NCBI GenBank assembly: GCA_943736015.1
Contig: OX031065.1
Span: 48,152,992 to 48,216,991 of the forward strand
Direction: 5' to 3'
Source: Tridacna crocea
Taxonomy: Eukaryota > Mollusca > Bivalvia > Cardiida > Cardiidae
DNA length: 64,000 nt
The notes beneath the pieces are model-generated. The model saw only the letters and a list, made by a program, of their open reading frames with translations, was not told where the DNA came from and did not search any database. Position 1 is the stretch's first letter; every line of letters begins with the position of its first letter. This document shows, in pieces, positions 32,263 to 43,404 of the stretch. Both the position numbers and the translations under genes were made by a program.

Positions 32263-33276
32263 GTAGGTAACATGCGAGAAAAGGGCATTCGGACTTTTCG
32301 TCCAAAATCAGTTAAGTTGCGCCATGTACACTGTAATTTCGGCCATAATATTTGGAACACAAAATTTAATTCAACCTCGTTTTTTGTATGCTTTCAACCT
32401 TTTGATATACAGATTCGATACTTAAAGTGTTTGCATTGGATTTTTTAAGCACAGAAATCAGACCCTATAGAAGTGGGTCAAAAACAGCCGTGAATTACGT
32501 TACAAAACCGCGACTTGATAAAATGAATATCTACTATGAACATTATACGATATATTGCTTTTATGTGTAAATCTGAACACTGCATATGTGTCTTTAAAGT
32601 GAACAAGCGTCAAATTTTGGTCATTTATTGCATAATGAGAAGGCAGTATCTCTTTGATTTGAACATTTGATGAAATTTTCGGTTGCAAATCTTAATCGCA
32701 TCGAATTCTAAGAAATAAAGTAATTGTCGTGGATCTGTGTGAAAGAAATTGACAATCATTTATAGCTTATTAGGAAGCTATGTTATCCTGCATTATATGA
32801 ATGCTTAGTTTGTATGGATGAAAGCAACTATTTTACTGTGGTCGGCTTGTACTATGGAGTGGTAACTTGCAACGTAATTCACATATAGAAGAAAATTAAA
32901 ATGAACTAATATTTAAGAAATGTACCTCCTTTTATTAAATTAAAAAAATCAAATCCTGTAAGAATATTGTAGCAAACTGAAAATAAATGGACCTTTAAAA
33001 CTATAGATTCAACAGCAGCAATTTGCGTCAGTTTTAAATACAACTTTACAAACACTACTAATGTACTATGTGCAGGGCATAAAAAGCGAATAAAATGCAA
33101 AAGTCTACTATTTCCTAATAGGCTATAGAATGTTCCAGTCATAAATAATAACCAAACATGAGCACAGACTGTTCACTATATGATGAAAATTTTGAAATGT
33201 AATTCAAGTCAAAGCTATAACGTAATTCACTTGTACTTCAGTGACTTTATTTATATGAAAATAAATCAAATTACTT
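32260..33276. other. 5' flank of GALNS, no gene seen
   Basis: Few recognised transposon copies. Short frames have no recognisable product. Confidence 0.5.
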
Positions 33277-33504
33277 TTAACCCTTTCCAAAAGGACAAAT
33301 TTTAGACTCCTCCAAATTGAAAGCGTTTGCAGACGATAATTTCAAATTTGATAAAAATGGCAGAATTTTCTATAAAAGGGTAGAAAACACTACGGGAGAA
33401 GGAGAAATTGCTTGTTACGAGCAATTTCTCCTTTTCCAACAATGTTTTCAAAATACTTGTACTGCAGACATGTAAAAACCAGGGCTTGTTTGGGAAAGGG
33501 TTAA
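33277..33504 (-). mobile_element. piggyBac-like MITE (A, -), chained
   Basis: TTAACCCTTTCCAAAAGGAC to GGGAAAGGGTTAA. Core GCTTGTTACGAGC. Confidence 0.92.
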
Positions 33505-33729
33505 CTCTTTACCAAACAACAAAATTTAAGACCAGTCCAATTTGAAAGATTTTGCAGACGACAAAATGAATCTGACTTATAAAATGAATTTGGTTATGGG
33601 AACAGTAAAAAACAGTGTGGGAAAAGGAGAAAATGCTGGTTACCAGCATTTTCTCCTTTTCCCGGACTGTGTTCAAAGAGCCTCTTTGTCAGGGTCGTTA
33701 AAAGTCGGGATTGTGTGGTAAAGAATTAA
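33501..33729 (-). mobile_element. piggyBac-like MITE (B, -), chained
   Basis: Shares TTAA with the preceding A copy. TTAACTCTTTACCAAAC to GGTAAAGAATTAA. Right arm end reads CCCGGACTGTGTTC. Confidence 0.92.
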
Positions 33730-35090
33730 AGACTCTGTGTAACACAAACTGTCTCTCGTCAATTATTGTTTACTTTTTATAGGCCAAACAACTGCTCAAT
33801 GGTGTTAATTTCTTCCTGTCGGAATTTGAATATGTCTTTTGTTTTTCTAATGCGAATTGGTTAGTTTACAGCCATTAATATACCGTCGGCTGTTATCCAG
33901 ATTGTGTCTTGCTTACCGGGCCACTTGAAGGATTTTTTTTGCATCAACCATGGACAATACAAAGTATTCTTGGTCACAAGGGTCATAGTGAAAGAAAGTG
34001 AATTACGTTACAGTTTTTGTGAATTACGTTATCATATAATTCATACATCACATTCAAATATATCTCTTTAATTTCTTTAATTCAGACAAGATAGAAGAAT
34101 ACAAATGTCAATCTTAAAAATCGAACATCACACATGTTATGAGCAGGGATACACACTAATTAAATGATATAAACCAATAATCCTTACTGTGCAATAAAGT
34201 ATTCACATCCACCAAGGTCAAAAAAAGATAAACAGCACCAGTAAATAACGTTTACATATGATGTAACTATGAGGTCAGCTTTTACACCGAAATTAACTCG
34301 TGTATTTGAACAGTTTGGTGTTTCGTTCAGGTAATCCTACATTCAGTGTATCGTAATTCACTGTAACGTAATTCACCCCAGCGTCTAAAATGCAATTTGA
34401 ATCCTTATTACTTAACACAGATAAATTATATCTTGACATATCAGAGAGGCGGACATGGTCTACCCATATTGGTATTTAATTTCCTTTCCCATGTTTAGTC
34501 TCTTAGAAAACATGTGTAACGTAATTCACAAAAAATGTGAAAAATAGAAAATTCTAATTTGAATAAAGTGTGGTTTATTTTTCTTTACGATAAACCAGAC
34601 ACATTATTCTAGCTGTTAAATATGATGCTTATAGAAAGAGAAAACATAAGTTTTGTGCTCTACCTTTCGTATTTCATTTTAATGCAGTGGTGCTACTTTG
34701 TATAACGTAATTCACTATGATTTAAGGGACAGTAAACCGACAAAAATATAAAAAGAACTAACAAATTACAAGCTTTATTTCGACTTTTTGCCTCATTGTT
34801 TGGCATTTACGAATAAAATGAACTGTACCTTATTCATACTATGTGGTTTATGTTTGTGCAATATTTTCCGTTAATATAACCTTTTGTTTGTGACATGGCT
34901 TTTTGTTAGTATATGTCTACAATCAGCTTCAAATTTTCAAATTCAAAGTGTTCAGATCTTGGAGTTGTACATTTATATTTTTGGCAATATCATTTGGACT
35001 ATGTGTAACATACAAAAGTAGACTGAAGGGCATAAATTATCTTTTCATTTTGCTGTGACTGGAAATTATGTCATTGGCGCAACTTAACTG
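33730..35090. other. Intergenic stretch, only the TAACGTAATTCAC words stand out
   Basis: No MITE, SINE or gene recognised across about 1.3 kb, unusual for this window. Confidence 0.5.
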
Positions 35091-35099
35091 ATTTTGGAC

Positions 35100-35300
35100 G
35101 TTTTATGTGCGTAAAGTGTCGTGTCGGATCAGCCTGCGCAGTCCGAACAGGATGATCCGATACAACAATTTCCGTTTTTAGGCAATTTTCTGTGTTTGAG
35201 CAAGTCTATTGTAGCACAAAATCTAATGTAGGCCTATTCGTAAAATACTGTCTCGGATTAGACGCAGGCTGATCCCAGACAACATTTTACAAATGTTTTC
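35100..35300 (+). repeat. GCCTGCGCAG repeat, compound
   Basis: GGATCAGCCTGCGCAGTCC with complement GGATGATCCGAT, then a second unit CGGATTAGACGCAGGCTGATC. Confidence 0.65.
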
Positions 35301-35344
35301 AGAAATGTCCCTTTCCGCATCTTGCGAATCATATCGTGATCCTG

Positions 35345-35580
35345 CATGGAACTTTGAGTCGATGTGTCAATATGCTTCTGAAGGTCATGGGTTTAAAACC
35401 CGGCTGAGGCATACTATAACTTTCGGTTCAATTTGTTGGACTTGTCTTTGAAATGTAACACACAACACCATACAAAAATATTGTAAAAGAAAATGCTTAC
35501 GGGTCGGCATTTTCACGTTTTTCCATATGGGCAACCGATGACGACGATAAATAAACCGTCAAATTCAATCAATCAATCAA
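35345..35580 (+). mobile_element. Possible SINE with CAAT tail
   Basis: A weak B-box-like GGGTTTAAAACCC near 35390, a 3' part with GGCAACCGATGACGACGATAA, and the tail AATTCAATCAATCAATCAAA. Similar tails at 56165-56192 and 63900-63935. Confidence 0.45.
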
Positions 35581-35635
35581 AATTTTAAGATATAGAATCT
35601 ATGTACAATATCAATCCACCATTCTGTCAATATCT

Positions 35636-35815
35636 TCCGCTCTAGATGGCATTCTACAAATAGGCTTACTCATGTCGAATCAGTAGGGCCTATCTCCCGC
35701 TAGATGGCATTCTATAAATACTCATCTATCTAATTTGGGCATCCTGGGTACAGAACCGAACCACATACTTTCCTACGCGACAACCGTTACTTTGAATTTC
35801 AAACTAAAAAAAAAA
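35636..35815 (+). mobile_element. CTAGATGGCATTCTA element fragments
   Basis: Two starts in a row (CTAGATGGCATTCTACAAATA, then CTCCCGCTAGATGGC). The copy breaks off at an A-run near 35805. Confidence 0.75.
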
Positions 35816-35817
35816 AA

Positions 35818-36102
35818 AATGCATTTTGAATTGGAAAGGGTAGAAAACATTTTTTTCTTTTCGAGGCAGATTCATTTTGTCGCCCGCATTTACCTGATAG
35901 TCGGACAAGTTTAAAATCTTATCATGGAACTATTATGTGAAGGGTTTTAAGTGGAGCTCGTCACGAGCAATTTCACTTTTTGTCACAATGTTTTCTATGC
36001 TATCAAAAGGTGTCATATACACATCAGAAACGGCTTCATCATTGCTGTTGTTGAGGATCAATTAGAGATACCATACAAATGCCTCATGGGGTAAAGGGTT
36101 AA
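35818..36102 (+). mobile_element. Decayed B remnant plus truncated C-type MITE
   Basis: 35818-35950 keeps GAATTGGAAAGGGTAGAAAAC and CGCCCGCATTTACC words. 35951-36102 is the right half of a C copy from GCTCGTCACGAGC to GGTAAAGGGTTAA. Confidence 0.75.
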
Positions 36103-36299
36103 CGACCCTGGAAAAAAAACCTTTTTAAAACATCGTAGGAAAAGGAGAAAATGCTGGTAACCAGCATTTTCTCCTTTTCCCACAATGTTTTCTACTCTTC
36201 CCAAACTGAAGGTTATTTTTTCAGTCATATTTAATTTGTCATCTGCACATGCTTTTATTTTGGAACAGTCTTTTGATTTGTTGTTTGGTAAAGAGTTAA
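36099..36299 (+). mobile_element. piggyBac-like MITE (B, +), chained, left end shortened
   Basis: Begins at the shared TTAA directly with CGACCCTGG, lacking CCCTTTACCACACAATCC. Ends GGTAAAGAGTTAA. Confidence 0.88.
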
Positions 36300-36979
36300 A
36301 CGCATTTTCCCATTAACTGCGAATTTAAGTATTTATATCTGCTTATGAAGACCCAAACATAAGATTTACAAATTTCTTTTGCCGGGCAATTCGTTACTGT
36401 ATCCAGGGATATGATCCCTGCTGTATCGACAGTGACGACCCAAGATCAACCCGCCCGTTTTGGGTGTTTAATGGCCTTATAAGGTTAGTAAACTTCAGCA
36501 TGCCTATCTGTCCACCACACTTTTTATCTCATCAATGCCGTCGTCTCCACGACATACATGTAGAGAAAGCTCTCTTTCTAGCTCAGTTGTTTCTAGCTTC
36601 ATGATTATTGGAGAGGTCATGAGACCTCTCCAACAGTGGTGAGTTTAAAAGGCAGACTGCCACAGAATTTGCTTTCTAATTCTATTTCTTCTAGCGTAAT
36701 TGTTCTGATACACAGTATTTCGTCATGGTTTTGTAAATAAAGCGAAACAGGAAATAGACGTGGTTTATTTTTATAAATGACGAATTTCAGAAAAGATTCA
36801 AGTTATTAATTTGCCATGGTTGCAAATAACCTCTCTAATAATTGTATTTTTTTAAGCGAATATTCCAAACAGAAGAAAAAATAAGAAGAATTGCGTTAAA
36901 AAAGAGAAAGAAGACTGCAGGACTAGAACATGCAACTTGAAAAGGCCATAAGAAGGTCAAATTACCTTCGTGTAAAGCA
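36300..36979. other. Intergenic, one small hairpin
   Basis: GGAGAGGTCATGAGACCTCTCC (22 bp, 36610-36631, described by arms GGAGAGGTC/GACCTCTCC). Otherwise nothing recognised. Confidence 0.45.
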
Positions 36980-37341
36980 TTATCTCCCGCTAGATGGCAT
37001 TCTAAACATACTCCTCTATCTGATATGGGCATCCTGGGTACAGAACCGAACCACTTTCCTACGCGACAACCGTTACTTTGAATCTAAAACAAAAAAAAAA
37101 AAGGTTTACCCATTAAAACGCTACCTCGTGCAATTCACTCAACTATGATCACCAGTTTAGAGAAATCTGTTGCTAAAGCAGGTCTCATTTCTCCTCAAAC
37201 GTATTGATACGTAAAAGCTATTTTCAACTTTGCTACTTTATAGAGCGTAATATTACAGTCAGCCCGCTTTCGGGGCTAGTAGTGATGCGTCATATAAGAC
37301 AGTCGAATCATCGAAGAATATGACATGCACAGACAACGTCA
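36980..37341 (+). mobile_element. CTAGATGGCATTCTA element, 362 bp
   Basis: TTATCTCCCGCTAGATGG to GCACAGACAACGTCA. Flanked by TGTAAAGCA (36971-36979 and 37342-37350). Confidence 0.85.
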
Positions 37342-37350
37342 TGTAAAGCA

Positions 37351-37752
37351 TAATAATTATTATGAGGTTTCTACGCGCCGGCTTTTTTACTCGTTTGTTT
37401 ACATATACCAAAATATATTGAAATTGAAAGCCAATAAACTATTTGAAAACATTGATGCTGACCTCTCCAGGCTTCTTTTTTAAAGAAGCCAACCTCTTTT
37501 CTACAGGTTTCAGTTCTCTCTTTTTTCCAGGATATTAGATATGGTAATCAGTACTTTAACCAACTTTCCAGACTTAGCATACATTCAAAGTAACCTTCCT
37601 GTTTTGTGTCCGATATTAAGACAAACTTCTATCTGCAAAGACCGACTCTGGGACAGTCTTGCTAAAGAAGGGACGTAAGCGCGTGTATACTATAGGAAAA
37701 TAGGAGTTGCGTCCCTTTAAAATCTCGATTCATTTCCATTTTCTACATGGTC
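37351..37752. other. Intergenic, nothing recognised
   Basis: AAGAAGCCAACCTC and TGCTGACCTCTCC words are shared with 7722-7762, suggesting one more dispersed repeat. Confidence 0.4.
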
Positions 37753-37982
37753 TTAACCCATTACCACACAATCTCTACTTTTGACGCCCCTGAGAAAGAA
37801 GCCTTTTGAAAACATTGTGGGAAAAGGAGAAAATGCTGGTAACCAGCATTTTCTCCTTTTTTCCACAGTGTTTTCTACCCTTCCCAGAACAAATTTCAAT
37901 TTTTCAGTCACCTTTATTTTGTCGTCTGCAAATGCTTTCAATTTGAACCAGTCTAAAATTTTGTCGTGTGGTGAAGAGTTAA
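37753..37982 (+). mobile_element. piggyBac-like MITE (B, +)
   Basis: TTAACCCATTACCACACAAT to GGTGAAGAGTTAA. The arms disagree at the covarying position (ATTGTGGG against CCACAGTG), an intermediate state. Confidence 0.92.
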
Positions 37983-38309
37983 CCTAAGTTAAACTGTTCA
38001 CGGCGGTCAAGACAGATATTTATGCATTTTTTATACATGTTTTTTTCTTTTATCAGCACAACACACCTTTTTTTTTTCAAAGCCATTGATCGCTTTCTCA
38101 CATAGATATCGTCAAAAACAGGGTTCAGAGCTGAACAGGGAACGAATATTTGCCGGAAAGTTGCTCTCCCCTTTCCTTGAAAATTGTTTGTTAAAGCCTA
38201 GGTTCCAACACTTACGCTCCATCTAGCTGCGTGTGTTACCGACTTGGAACAGCCGAACTAGGTCCACTTACAGTCAGCTCCTTACTCCACGACTAGTCTT
38301 AGCCCAGTC
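37983..38309. other. Intergenic, possible SINE 1 remnant
   Basis: CACAACACACC, TTTCAAAGCCATTGATCGC, TTTGCCGGAAAG words resemble the body of SINE family 1 in decayed form. Confidence 0.35.
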
Positions 38310-38548
38310 TTAACCCTTTACTCCATAGATACTCATTTCAACGCATTTCAACGCATTGCTTGTATGGTACTTTGGAAAACATTGTGGCAAAAGGTGAAAT
38401 TGCTCGTCACGAGCAATTTCACCTTTTGCCACAATGTTTTCTATGCTATCAAAAGGTATCATATACACATAAGAAACAGCGTCATCCTTGCTGTTATTTA
38501 GGGTCAATTAGAGATACCATAGAAATGCCTTATGGGGTAAAGAGTTAA
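38310..38548 (+). mobile_element. piggyBac-like MITE (C, +), chained
   Basis: TTAACCCTTTACTCCATAG to GGGTAAAGAGTTAA. ATTTCAACGC is duplicated in tandem in the left flank. Core GCTCGTCACGAGC fully paired. Confidence 0.92.
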
Positions 38549-38900
38549 GTCATTACCAAAAGACAAAATTTCAGGCTTGTTCAAATTCAAAGCATTTGCA
38601 GACGACATAATAAAAGTGACAAAAAATTTGAAATTTGTATTGTGAAGGGTAGAAAACATTGTGGGAAAAAGATGGCAGCCATCATTTTCTCTTTTTCCCA
38701 TAATGTTTTATAAAGGCTTCTTCCTCAGGGTCGTCAAAAGTAGGGATTGTGTGGTAATGGGTTAATTCAAAGAATTTGCAGACAACAAATTAATTATGGT
38801 TGAAATGACGGGATTTACTTTGAAAGAAATGATTAGAAAAAAAGGAGCATTTTCTCCTTTCCTCACAATGTTCTCTAAAAGCCTCTTTTCGGAGTCTCTT
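38545..38900 (-). mobile_element. piggyBac-like MITE (B, -), chained, plus partial copy
   Basis: 38545-38765 runs from the shared TTAA to GGTAATGGGTTAA, with a shortened palindrome (AAAGATGGCAGCCATC). 38762-38900 is a truncated further copy in the same orientation. Confidence 0.85.
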
Positions 38901-38934
38901 CGTTTTGATCTATTCTTTATGAAGTCAGTGCCTC

Positions 38935-39000
38935 AAGTATCTACCCAGGTCAGCCTGCGCAGATCGCGCACGCTGACCAGGGTCGAAACTGTCTGAAAGT
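38935..39000 (+). repeat. GCCTGCGCAG hairpin
   Basis: ACCCAGGTCAGCCTGCGCAG faces GCGCACGCTGACCAGGGT. Confidence 0.7.
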
Positions 39001-39157
39001 GGTCAACTCTCTGCGTGTCCAAAGACTACTTTTTCTCACGATTCAGTCGGATTCTAGACAAAACTGACTTCATAGATTCATAATTACATGTGAGAACTTG
39101 CATGGTACAATACATCCCTGCGTTGCGTTAATCCCCCTTTCCCAGAGCATGAATACA

Positions 39158-39392
39158 TCGTTGGTTTACTTCCAAAATCTCGTAACTACAGCTTGTAACA
39201 AGCTGTAGTTACGAGGTTTTGGAAGTAAACCGTCGACATATAACAAAGCAGCTGCCTGCCATCAGTTAGTGATAAGATGTAATGATCATACCCTAAGCTA
39301 CTAAACGCGAGTGGGGATTTTTTGTGGACAGCGTAGATTGAGATCAGACTGCACGGAACGTGCAGTCTGATCTTGGATCTGGACTCTCCGAT
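39158..39392. repeat. Two adjacent hairpins, GTTTACTTCCAAAA and GATCAGACTGC types
   Basis: 39158-39236: GTTTACTTCCAAAATCTCG, AACTACAGCTTGT and complement. 39332-39392: GAGATCAGACTGCACG and complement CGTGCAGTCTGATCTTG. The first recurs at 50600-50692, the second at 58455-58530. Confidence 0.75.
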
Positions 39393-39399
39393 AAGGATA

Positions 39400-39876
39400 T
39401 ATCCCCCCCCCCCATAAAAAAAAAGCTTTGAATTTACGAAGATTTGGGTTTTTACTGCCGATTTGCTTACTCAGCAAGATAAGAGTAAGAAGTTAACTGA
39501 CCCATTGTTTGACCAGGAAACCAGCTTTGATTTATGTCATCGTTGACAGAATATGAAGAAACCACAATCAATTCAAGGGAATCGGACAAGAATTCTCTTC
39601 CCCCCCCCCCCCCCCATTCTGTCGAGCATGCTTATGGTCTCTTAGAGTCTTGTTACTATGGAAACGGATCTATTTTGTTAATAGACAAAACTTGTATTGG
39701 AAAAAACCCAGCGTCACTGTGCAAGTTCTTTGGAGAAAATTACGTTAGTAGGGTTTTGGGACAGAACCAAACATGGAATAATAATAATAAATAGTTTCGT
39801 TTGCCAGTGGATGTACTTGTTTTGGAATCAGACATATGGTTAAAACTTGCGCCTGCTTTAATGGGGCATGCTTTTA
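39400..39876. other. Intergenic with C-runs
   Basis: Poly-C runs at about 39403-39412 and 39600-39615. No gene recognised. Confidence 0.5.
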
Positions 39877-40188
39877 TTAACCCTTTGCCAAACAATCCCT
39901 GTATTTATAGAATGCCATCTAGCGGGAGATAGCGGGTGGGAAGGGGGGGGGGCGGGGGGGGGGGGGGGGAAGAGAGAGAGAGAGAGGTGTTCGACCCTGA
40001 GGTGAAAGCCCTTTGAAAGCATTATGGGAAAAGGAGAAAATGCTGGTAACCAGCATTTTCTCCTTCTCCCACAATGTTTTCTACCCTGCTGAAAACAAAT
40101 TTCAATTTTTGAGTTACAATTATTTCGTCGTCTGCAAATGCTCTCAATTTGGACCAGTCGAAAATTTTGTCGTTTGGTAAAGGGTTAA
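39877..40188 (+). mobile_element. piggyBac-like MITE (B, +) with foreign filler
   Basis: TTAACCCTTTGCCAAACAATC to GGTAAAGGGTTAA. After CCCTGTA comes about 80 bp of filler: TTTATAGAATGCCATCTAG and CGGGAGATAGC (terminal piece of the CTAGATGG element), a long G run and an AG run. Confidence 0.88.
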
Positions 40189-40490
40189 AGATACATCCTC
40201 AGAGCCAGAGAGTAAAAAAAAAAGCTGTTAAAAATTGATAGTGTGTAATATCTAGTCAGCTGTGTATTCACAGATTTAAAAAAAATCGATAAGAAGTGTG
40301 TGGGATATAAAAGAAAAATTCAAGGGAGAGCCTTCGTAGAATAAAATGCATTCCCTATTTGTTGTAAACTGAGTAACCTTGTAACCTTCGGGTACCTCGG
40401 TCGGCATGAGGAAACAATAGTGATTATGATGTAAAATAACGATTAAATTGTTGAAAAAATACTTGGATGACAACGAGAAAAGACGTGTAT
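40189..40490. other. Intergenic, nothing recognised
   Basis: AT-rich, no repeat ends. Confidence 0.4.
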
Positions 40491-40721
40491 TTAAACTCAT
40501 TACCAAACGACAAAATTTTTGGCTTGTCCAAATCGAAAGCATTTGCAGACGACAAAATACAAGTGACTGAAAATTTTGAATTTGTTTTGTGAAGAGTAGA
40601 AAGCATTGTGGGAAAAGGAGAAAATGCTGGTTACCAGCATTTTCACCTTTTCCCACGTTGTTTTCTAAAGGGTTCCTTTCTCAGGGTCGTCAAGTGCAGG
40701 GATTGTATGGTAATAGGTTAA
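40491..40721 (-). mobile_element. piggyBac-like MITE (B, -)
   Basis: TTAAACTCATTACCAAACG to GGTAATAGGTTAA. Confidence 0.92.
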
Positions 40722-41390
40722 AGTGCTTCCTGAGTGGACACAAGCGAAGACCTCCCTATCATTTAGTCTGTCTGGTGTATTGCTCGAAACTCTATGGCAA
40801 AAAAAAAGAATGGATAAAATGTGATTTATAGATATTTCCAGATTTCTCAAGCTTCATCGATTTGTTTCCTCAGAAAACCTGGGATTTTTTTATTTGCAGG
40901 TTTAGCTATGATCTTAGTGCATACTTGGAAGTTTTCAACAGTATCAGTCTTTTTATCGAGCTCGGTAATTTATCGTCCTGAACCTGATAATTAAAACTAA
41001 CGGTTTCGATGGAAACGGACAGGAGGGGTTTTCCAGTGTCGCAACAAGTGATGCTGTTCAGGATTTTCTTTCACAGTCCTTGGAGACCTGGCTCTTGGAC
41101 CCATAAGTATTTTTTCCGTGCAGGCGTGGATACGGCGGCATTCTGTGAGGTATTTTTTGTATGTTTGTCAGTCAACTTGTGATCAAACGAAAACATTTTT
41201 TATTTGTCCAGTTTCAAGGCGTTTGCATCATTTGTAAATGCAACAGACCCCTAATACCATAATGGTTCTCTGTGCTTCTCAATACTTATTGAAAATCGAT
41301 AAATTGGTCCATTAATGGCAGGTTCTGTCCATAATACATACCTTTTTTTTTTTTACTTTGTCAGTTAAAAAATTTGGTATAATTTGTACA
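40722..41390. other. Intergenic, nothing recognised
   Basis: No repeat ends, hairpins or gene-like frames recognised. Confidence 0.4.
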
Positions 41391-41392
41391 TC

Positions 41393-41460
41393 CCTCTCTC
41401 TCTCTCTGTCTTTCTGTTTCTCTTTGTCTGTCTCTGCCTGTCTGTCTGTTTAATTGTCTG
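41393..41460 (+). repeat. CT/CTGT simple repeat
   Basis: CTCTCTCTCTCTGTCTTTC followed by TGTCTGTCTCTGCCTGTCTG. Confidence 0.9.
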
Positions 41461-41473
41461 TCCCATATGTAGT

Positions 41474-41906
41474 TTTAACGATCCTGAAGAAGTAGCCTTG
41501 AAAATACTGTAAAAAAGGGGAAAATTCTGGTAACCAATATTTTCACCTATTCCCGTGTTTTCCAACCAAGGCACAAATCTTACCAAATTCAGATTGTTGT
41601 TTGCCATTGCTTTTAATTTGGACAGGTCTAAGATTATTTCGTTAGATCAAAAGTAAAATATTTGAGTCACGCTTTAGCAAAACAGGGCTTAATACATTAC
41701 CAAACGACAATATTTTAGGTTTGTCTAAATCTAAAGCATTTGCAGACGACGGCTGAAAATTTGAAATCTGTTTTGTGAAGAGTAGAAAACATTGTGGGAA
41801 AAGGAGAAAATGCTGGTTACCAGCATTTTCCTCTTTTCCCACAATGTTTTCTAAAGGCTCCTTTCTCAGGGTCGTCAAAAGTAGAGATTGTGTGATAATG
41901 GGTTAA
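41474..41906. mobile_element. Decayed MITE (+) and full piggyBac-like MITE (B, -)
   Basis: 41474-41650 is a decayed B copy. 41689-41906 runs from TTAATACATTACCAAACG to GATAATGGGTTAA with a good palindrome. Confidence 0.85.
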
Positions 41907-41914
41907 TGGATCCC

Positions 41915-42031
41915 CGTGATGCATGATACCAACAAAGTCATCACATAATTGTAGATTCATAAAATCCTTTCAGTCTAGCATAGATTTTATGAATCTGCAA
42001 TTATGTGATGAGTTGGTTGGTATCATACATC
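41915..42031. repeat. Foldback, about 51-bp arms
   Basis: GTGATGCATGATACCAAC to TTCATAAAATC at the left pairs with GATTTTATGAATC to GGTATCATACATCAC at the right, loop about 16 bp. Confidence 0.85.
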
Positions 42032-42034
42032 ACT

Positions 42035-42106
42035 GATCACACCCCTTTACCAAACAATCCCTGGTTTTTATAACCCTGAGATAGAAGTCTTTTGAAAACA
42101 TTGCAG
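42035..42106 (+). mobile_element. piggyBac-like MITE (B, +), left part only
   Basis: CCCCTTTACCAAACAATCCC to TTTTGAAAACATTGCAG, where it stops. Confidence 0.75.
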
Positions 42107-42937
42107 TAATCGAAATACGCAACAGGAACATCCCGCGAAAGGACACAAGGATCGCGAACGTAACGTTTAGGCCATGCCCTTATAAGGCACTCCTACTCGT
42201 TTAGACAAAGCGCATGCACATCAAATCACCATATACAGTCAACTTGGCGCTTCCTGTTCAAAAAACTTAGACAAGTAAAGGAACGCCACCTAGACATCAG
42301 AAACAAACAGTGTCCATAACGTTTGCCTAATTTCTTGGCGTTCGGGGTTTTTTTTGTGCGTGTGTGTGTGTGTGTGTGTTTCATCCAGTCATTCGGAAGC
42401 AAAATACGCAATCCCTGCCACAAATTGGCATATAGATTGCAGATAACAAAGGAGGATCGCAAGAACGCATTGTTAGCATTGTCCCAAAATTCATGAAACT
42501 TGTCTTTTATGGCATGAAAGGCAGACTGCTTCTTGTAATTTCTATGAAACCAATGCGATAAGTGATCGATCCATTTTATGTCTATTTAATGTCACTTCCG
42601 GTTTCCGTAATAGGCAATGTCCTGGACTGGTTCTTTAATGTGCTCGGTTTCCAGCACCGTCACACGGAACCTACGTATATAAAATCAATGTTTCGTAAAC
42701 ACCGACTCTGCAAGTAGAATTAAAGCCCTAAGGACTGCAAAAAAAAAATAAAGAGACAAATGGCAAAAAGTATTGCCCCATATCAGCCTGCGCGGACTGC
42801 GCAGGCTGAAATGGGGCAATGCTTTTTGCAGAAGCATTAAGCTCCCTTTTCACAGGGCTTAAAGCTCGTTTCTTTTGGGCAGTGTGTAAATAAGCTAAGA
42901 CTTCAAAAAACCTTATAAAAGATTTACTACATTCCTA
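42107..42937. other. Intergenic with a TG microsatellite and a GCCTGCGC hairpin
   Basis: (TG)n at 42356-42379. 42765-42845 holds TTGCCCCATATCAGCCTGCG and its complement GCAGGCTGAAATGGGGCAA. No gene recognised. Confidence 0.6.
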
Positions 42938-43020
42938 TTTATGCAGAATGGATTATGCTCGGAGGAAAAGTGGCTTAGTCTATTTATGCAGAATGGGTTA
43001 TGCTCGGAGGAAAAGGAGCT
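42938..43020 (+). repeat. 41-bp tandem duplication
   Basis: TATTTATGCAGAATGG and TTATGCTCGGAGGAAAAG occur twice, 41 bp apart. Confidence 0.8.
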
Positions 43021-43092
43021 GCATCGAATCTGCGAAAAGTCCCCTCAGACTCAATTGTGTCAAGTTTTAACTTTTGTTGAATTTTCTGCGTG

Positions 43093-43320
43093 TCTAACCC
43101 TTTACTTGATATGCCAATTTGAGGCTTTTCCATTTCTGCAGCAAATAAAGATATCATGTCAAAAATATGGATAAATAAGGATACATATATCTGAGTAAAA
43201 AACATTGTGGGAAAAGGAGAAATTGCTCGACACGAGCAATTTCTCCTTTTCCCACAATGTTTTCAGAAGGTGTCTGTTGTTGATACGTCAAAGTGAGTAT
43301 CTATGGAGTAAAAGGCTAAT
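43093..43320 (-). mobile_element. piggyBac-like MITE, mosaic of A and C features
   Basis: CTAACCCTTTACTTGATATGC to GTATCTATGGAGTAAAAGG. The right flank is C-like while the core GGGAAAAGGAGAAATTGCTC with GACACGAGC is A-like. Confidence 0.75.
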
Positions 43321-43404
43321 GACCATTCGACCTACGTCAAAACTTTTCGCTGTCGATCAATTCGTTGCTTGTCAGATGACCACTGAGCACAAATCATGAT
43401 TCAA

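Larger units (their letters stand above)
32490..34715. repeat. Cluster of nine TAACGTAATTCAC words
   Basis: Forward at about 32870 (CAACGTAATTCAC), 33218, 34349 (TATCGTAATTCAC), 34364, 34517 and 34703. Reverse (GTGAATTACGTTA) at 32490, 33998 and 34019. Flanks differ, so these are not ends of one repeat family. Spacing is irregular; two pairs are 15 and 21 bp apart. Confidence 0.8.
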
